The notes under the pieces are model-generated. The model saw only the letters and a list, made by a program, of their open reading frames with translations, was not told the DNA's origin and did no database searches. A stretch of 64,000 nucleotides of DNA, taken from Pegea sp. RAD2-039. Taxonomy: Eukaryota; Chordata; Thaliacea; Salpida; Salpidae. Positions 59,328-64,000 of the stretch are shown here, one piece after another. A program made the translations under genes and the position numbers. The stretch lies in NCBI GenBank assembly GCA_034620365.1, contig JAQGEQ010000084.1:620001-684000 (forward strand), read 5' to 3'. Position 1 is the first letter of the stretch. Each line of letters opens with the position of its first letter.

Positions 59328-60383
59328 TTATGTAAAAATATTGGTAACAAAAAACATAACAATGATATAGATTGTAAAAAAAAGCCCAAGATGAATTAGT
59401 AGATAACGGGTAAAAGATAAAGTTTTATGGTTACGTATTTCTGACGATAATTCTCCAGTTTTATAGAATTTACATAAAATTTCTTCTTTCTCACGGAATC
59501 TTGCAAACAACCATTCTTTAACTTGTTCATCATCATAACATTCACCAACTTTTTGTAATTCGCTTACTTTAAAAGCTCTCAGATGAACAAACAGCTTTCT
59601 TTTTTGAGCTGTAAATCTAAACAAATGTTGAATGATCGAAATTGGCTTAGGGTAAGCAATAGTCACATCAATTATCCATTTAAACCCACAAGAAGAGTTT
59701 AAAATTGCATGAAAAGCACCAACTCTTGGTAGAGCGACATACTTCAAGATAGGGTGACCAATTTTTGATGCATACCTATCACTACCAATTTTCCGGTTGT
59801 TTAAAAAGCCACCTTCAGGAAAAACTATGATAGATTTATAGTCGCGCTCAAAAAAGTTTCTTTTTAGTTGTTCTGTGAGCAATTTTATCGAATTTTTGCA
59901 TTTTTCTTCAGCATGCTTCCCTAGCAATTTACTAAAATTTTTTGCATCATTTGGCTGTAAAATGAAAAAGTCTCCATGCCCCTTTGATACCCAACCAAAA
60001 AAAACAAATTGAAAGATCCAATCCATCACCCACATATTTCTTCTAAAGAATCCATTTCTATTTTGAAAGACTCGCATAAGGATTCCAATATCACTAGGAC
60101 ATTGATGATTTGCTATTATAAGTGTCTTTTCATCAATAATGCTTGAAATATCTTCTCCAGTTTCTACTACTTCATGACCTGCTAAATCATTCCAAGAACT
60201 TACTACAAAAATACAAGCTTCATACAAATAATTCTCAATTTTCCAAAACGTTGTTGAAGAAACTAGTTTAATCGGCTGCAGTAGGATAAAGTAAAGCAGA
60301 TAGCACAGTGGAAAAAGAATAATTTGAAGAAAAAAATTAATTAAACGAATAAAACCAGCACAAACATCTAACAGATTATACAT
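59328..60383 (-). CDS. LPGAT1: LPGAT1-type lysophospholipid acyltransferase
   Basis: A single exon of 351 residues (human 370). LPGAT1 is an ER-membrane acyltransferase of the PlsC/AGPAT superfamily that acylates lysophosphatidylglycerol and other lysophospholipids. An N-terminal hydrophobic hairpin (about 10-38) is followed by LQPIKL and FW. The catalytic H-x4-D box is NHQCPSD (92-98), then MWVMDWIF, GHGDFFI, and FPEGGFL (187-193), the acceptor-binding motif in the form specific to the LPGAT1/LCLAT1 branch. WIIDVTIAYPKP, the LFARFREKE stretch and a C-terminal membrane segment (about 328-348) complete the match to LPGAT1 rather than LCLAT1. The gene is intronless in its coding part. Confidence 0.92.
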   Translation of the reverse strand: MYNLLDVCAGFIRLINFFLQIILFPLCYLLYFILLQPIKLVSSTTFWKIENYLYEACIFVVSSWNDLAGHEVVETGEDISSIIDEKTLIIANHQCPSDIGILMRVFQNRNGFFRRNMWVMDWIFQFVFFGWVSKGHGDFFILQPNDAKNFSKLLGKHAEEKCKNSIKLLTEQLKRNFFERDYKSIIVFPEGGFLNNRKIGSDRYASKIGHPILKYVALPRVGAFHAILNSSCGFKWIIDVTIAYPKPISIIQHLFRFTAQKRKLFVHLRAFKVSELQKVGECYDDEQVKEWLFARFREKEEILCKFYKTGELSSEIRNHKTLSFTRYLLIHLGLFFTIYIIVMFFVTNIFT

Positions 60384-62936
60384 TATAGCAAAAAACAGCT
60401 ATAAAAAATTAAAACTGAAGTTTATTGATGATTAATTCTAAAAAAATTTATAATTAACTATTTACCATTTTTTAAATATATACCAATCACAAAAATATAG
60501 TTGTAAACAATTTTTACTTTTAAATAAATATAAGTAGTATTAAAATATATCTATAATTTAATATTACAATTACCTATCTTTCCAACATACAACTGTTATA
60601 ATCAATAAGACCAAAATTATTGTTTTTAATTATTATAAATATTTTTTATAAGTTGTATTTATAATATTTTCTTCATTTTTAAAACACCGATAAGTTATTG
60701 AAATGCAAATTGATATTTTTAGTTAAAAAATAAAACATGAAACACTACATAAAATTTATTCATCAAAAAAGATTTATTTCAACCAGTAAAACTAAAAAAA
60801 AATATTGAAATTCAGAACTTAAATCAATTTTTATGAACAGTTCTATCTCAAAAACAAATATTAAAAAATCAAAAAATTTCTAGATTATTCATAAAATTTT
60901 AAAAATTTCTAAAAAACATCCAGAAAATATGTTTTAAAAAGCATTAAATGAGGGTTTAAGAAATTTTAATATAAATACTAAAGTATTTAGAAATATTAAA
61001 CTAAGTTTACATAATAAGACAAGACACATTTTGCCTGTTGATACAATTAATTAAAAGTTTTTAAATGTACACCACATGCTAATAATTACACAATCCCCTT
61101 TAACAAAACAATGATGTAAAATAACATTTGGCAAGAATGTAAAATATCCACTTACATGCTTAACAGTGTATGATAAAATAAAAATTTGTTTTGAAATTAT
61201 TTTTTTAAGAAGTAAATAATAATGGCATCAGTAAATTCATTTTGAAGCTACACATTAAGTAGACTATAAAATATCCATAAAAAATATTTATATGATTCAA
61301 CACTTGAAAGATATTTGTGGATAGTAAACTTCAAATCAAAAAATGAAATTAACTTTTTTATTTGCACAGTTTTAATAGTTTCTGGAAAATGCATTCTCAT
61401 AACAAATTTTATTTCATTAATTTGCTTACACCCACAAAATGCAAGCTAGCAGAACTAGCTTGTATCTTTCATTCTAAAAAAATTTCAATCGAAAGAGCTT
61501 GAAGTACATTCATATTATTTGGCTGAGTTTCGTCTTTCGAAGCAGTAGATGCCTTCCATTCAAAAGGAACTGTTTTGCTACCTGCGCATGAGCTTTGACT
61601 ATAGTGAAGAGAAGCTTGCGTTGAAGATCTTCTGTGACCTGAGTCAGTGATATCGATGTTAACAGATTGTAAAATTTCTCTTTAGCCTTAATCAATTGCC
61701 TTTGCTTCTCCTAAAGTAATTACAAGCCAGAGACACTAGTTACTCATAGTTGAGGAATATACATCTATATTTAAGATCATGTATAATACATTGCTTTAAA
61801 ATAGTAAATATTATAATCTTTGCCCATTTAGTACATTTATCAGACAAAATTCTAAATTTACAAATAAATTTTTTAGTATGTAATTCTGCTGTTTTAAATT
61901 CTTTGAGTATATATCTATCATACAACTCCAGGCTCCTATAGATTTCATTTTTTATAAACTCTATATAAAAATAATAGTTAAAATCTCTTTCTAATAATTT
62001 TGGCCAATCAAACAATCTCGGCACATGTATATTAAGCAACATTTACGAAAGTGATATAGCTAATGTCAAGCAACATAGAAAAATACCTGTTTCAGATACA
62101 TTTATGTTTGATATATTGAATCAAATAAATAGTATAACTTAAAATAAAGGTATAACTTAAGTAAAGGTATAAGTTAAAACGTTTTGTTTGAAGGCCAGTT
62201 ATCAATGAGTCAAAATACACTGTAGAAGTTTTAACTTAAATGGAATATAAAGTGTCCTAAAATAACAAATCTGAAAGATTTGGATAAAAAAACGCGTCAG
62301 GTGAAATATGTTAATATGTTAATTTTTGATTAATCACTAAACGTTTGTGGCCATTTTAAACCTTTCAGTTTCCTTTAACCTGGGTTTTTAAATTATAATT
62401 AAGAGTGACTTCAAATCATCAAAAGTATTAAATCTTTATACAATAGAAAGATTTAAAATTGATCAGGACGATTACATGTGCTCCAGTATATAAATATAAA
62501 AATTGGAAGTAGATAGTTCTTGATATATCGTTTTAAATTTTGTATTATAAGAATGACATGTGACAGTGTAAACATAGCAAGTTGACATCAAATAGCATAG
62601 AATCGATTAAAAACCAATACACTTCTTTTTCGATCTATGTTCACAGCGCAAGTAGTTTTAGAATTTTCATTGAAATGTATTATTTGCTATATAACCTAAA
62701 AAATTAAGTATTTTAGTAGTAAGTTGAACATTTAACTTTTATTTTTATTAGCTGTTTATCTTTTTTAGCTAATATCGTTGTTTATCGTAGATGCTTTGAA
62801 AAATACTTATTTGTCTAAAAAAAAATTTGGTTCAAAACTACGCACGAGTAGTTGTGAAGTTTTTCTTAATTTTAGCTACCACCTCGGCTGTCTGTTCTTT
62901 TTGAAGTGAATCTCATAGCTGTATACACGTTTTAAA
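60384..62936. other. Intergenic with one possible orphan exon
   Basis: A/T-rich spacer. From 61469 to 61710 the minus strand is GC-richer and open in two frames; a TTACTTTAG acceptor-like site precedes it. No family recognised and no partner exon found. The RPS28 promoter must lie at the right end. Confidence 0.35.
62895..62902 (+). promoter_or_regulatory. TCT initiator / 5' TOP candidate for RPS28
   Basis: TTCTTTTT lies 35-42 nt upstream of the RPS28 start and fits the polypyrimidine YYCTTTYY initiator of animal ribosomal-protein genes. An mRNA starting at the C (62897) would begin with a pyrimidine tract, the TOP signal for growth-controlled translation. Confidence 0.4.
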
Positions 62937-64000
62937 ATGGAGCGCGCTCAAAATATTCGTTTAGCTAGAGTAAGTGTTTATTCTTGTTTTTTAATTGAAA
63001 AAGATTAAAATGTTTTTTTATTATAGGTTACTAGGATTGTAGGCCGTACTGGTTCTCAGGGACAGTGTACTCAGGTATAATATGTAGTTTTTGTGCTTTG
63101 ACTTTAATTTTTTTAATAAATTGGTTTGTTCGGTTACTAAACCTTAGTTTATCAGCAACTTTTTCATTTTTTTGTTAATTGTAGTTAGTACTAAACAAAA
63201 TATATTATATATTACATGTGTTCTTATTTATCATTGGCTTATGTTAAGTTATTGATAAAGGAATTAATATTTTAAAACCAAATTTCTTCATAATTAAATT
63301 GATTTTGTTAATTTTTGATCTGTTTTGTAGTTGGTCATGTTCTAATATATAAATATATTTTTTATAACCAAATATGTATTTAGTTGGTGATAATTATACT
63401 TTGTGTAAATAGATAATAAATAATATCAAATGTATTTATACTAGTTCTTTAGGTAAATATAATCTGTATTAATAATTTAAGCAGTTTTTATCTTATTAGT
63501 ATTCAGTAACTTTTATACAGTTTTTCTTTCAACTTGTTATGTTTTTCTTATTTTGAGGTATATCTTATATTTTATAATTATCTCTAATAGCTCATTACAT
63601 AAATATTTTTCACCATGATAAGATTTATTCAATTTTACTTATTTATTTAATACTTGGATACTAGTTTATAATTAATGAAAATATGATGCTTTTGTATATA
63701 TTTGATAATTAGTTCTTCTCCATAAACTTAAACATTTTTGATTTGACCCATCTGATATTTCTCTAATTATATGAATGGCATCTTGACTGGTTTTCGATAA
63801 ACTTTATATTAGCAATAATATATATAAATTATAAATATATATAATTAGCATTTAGGTATTACTGAAATTTCATCAATTATAAATATTAAGTTATTCTTTT
63901 ATAAAATTTGTTATATATTTGTTTAATTTTGATTTTTATCTAGGTGAGAGTTGAGTTTATTGATGAGTCAACTCGTTCAATCATTCGGAATGTAAAAGGG
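62937..64000 (+). CDS. RPS28: 40S ribosomal protein S28 (eS28), 5' part
   Basis: Three exons are visible (62937-62969, 63027-63074, 63944 to the window edge), coding 46 of about 69 residues. eS28 is a small OB-fold protein of the 40S head near the mRNA exit. The product MERAQNIRLARV, GRTGSQGQCTQ, then RVEFIDESTRSIIRNVKG follows the family almost residue for residue. The N-terminus is slightly changed. The second intron (63075-63943) is 869 nt of A/T-rich sequence, long for this window, and could host a small RNA, but none is recognisable. The remaining C-terminal exon sequence, with the usual REGD and arginine-rich end, lies beyond the window. Confidence 0.95.

Noticed and set aside
61740-62042. 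100-codon minus-strand frame
   Set aside because: A/T-dominated codons, no motif; about one frame of this length is expected by chance here.

Overview
This is a piece of an AT-rich animal nuclear genome. The genes are split by spliceosomal GT-AG introns, have eukaryotic promoter and 3'-end signals, and encode animal-type proteins: malectin, Notch O-fucosyltransferase, a carbohydrate sulfotransferase, an LRR/Ig receptor, SMG9 and ARFRP1. A small RIIa-domain protein and a probable axonemal protein point to a lineage that keeps motile cilia. I cannot name the species or phylum. Most introns are 50-500 nt, the shortest about 53 nt, and spacers are long and mostly featureless A/T sequence.

Layout. 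At 0.2-1.1 kb a decayed histone H3 start lies upstream of a divergent H2A with a histone 3' stem-loop. A 16-exon LRR-Ig-LRR transmembrane receptor spans 2.3-7.1 kb. At 10.7-11.1 kb is a 64-residue RIIa-domain protein. MEMO1 (13.0-16.8 kb) has 8 exons and a dead antisense LINE fragment in intron 4; a second dead LINE piece lies at 17.8-18.7 kb. PGAM5 is at 20.3 kb and a sulfotransferase at 22.5-24.3 kb. At 26.1-29.5 kb SMG9, TMEM167B (Kish-B) and POFUT1 lie head to tail, the last two only 6 nt apart. ARFRP1 is at 30.3-32.0 kb on the minus strand. A GNAT acetyltransferase with a TATA promoter is at 38.0 kb. Malectin (43.1-44.6 kb) is on the minus strand, SPTLC1 (47.2-50.5 kb) on the plus strand, and an unrecognised probable ciliary protein (51.7-56.3 kb) on the minus strand. 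HTD2 is at 57.6 kb, LPGAT1 at 59.3-60.4 kb on the minus strand, and the start of RPS28 is at the right edge.

The genes are mostly unrelated housekeeping functions, as expected of a eukaryotic chromosome. Several act in the secretory pathway: Kish-B, POFUT1, malectin, ARFRP1, the sulfotransferase, SPTLC1 and LPGAT1. The most unusual local arrangement is SMG9/TMEM167B/POFUT1, which looks like a polycistronic unit.

Exon structures were built by hand from splice sites, reading phase and family homology. For recognised genes every exon joins in phase and the final length fits the family. No database search was run.
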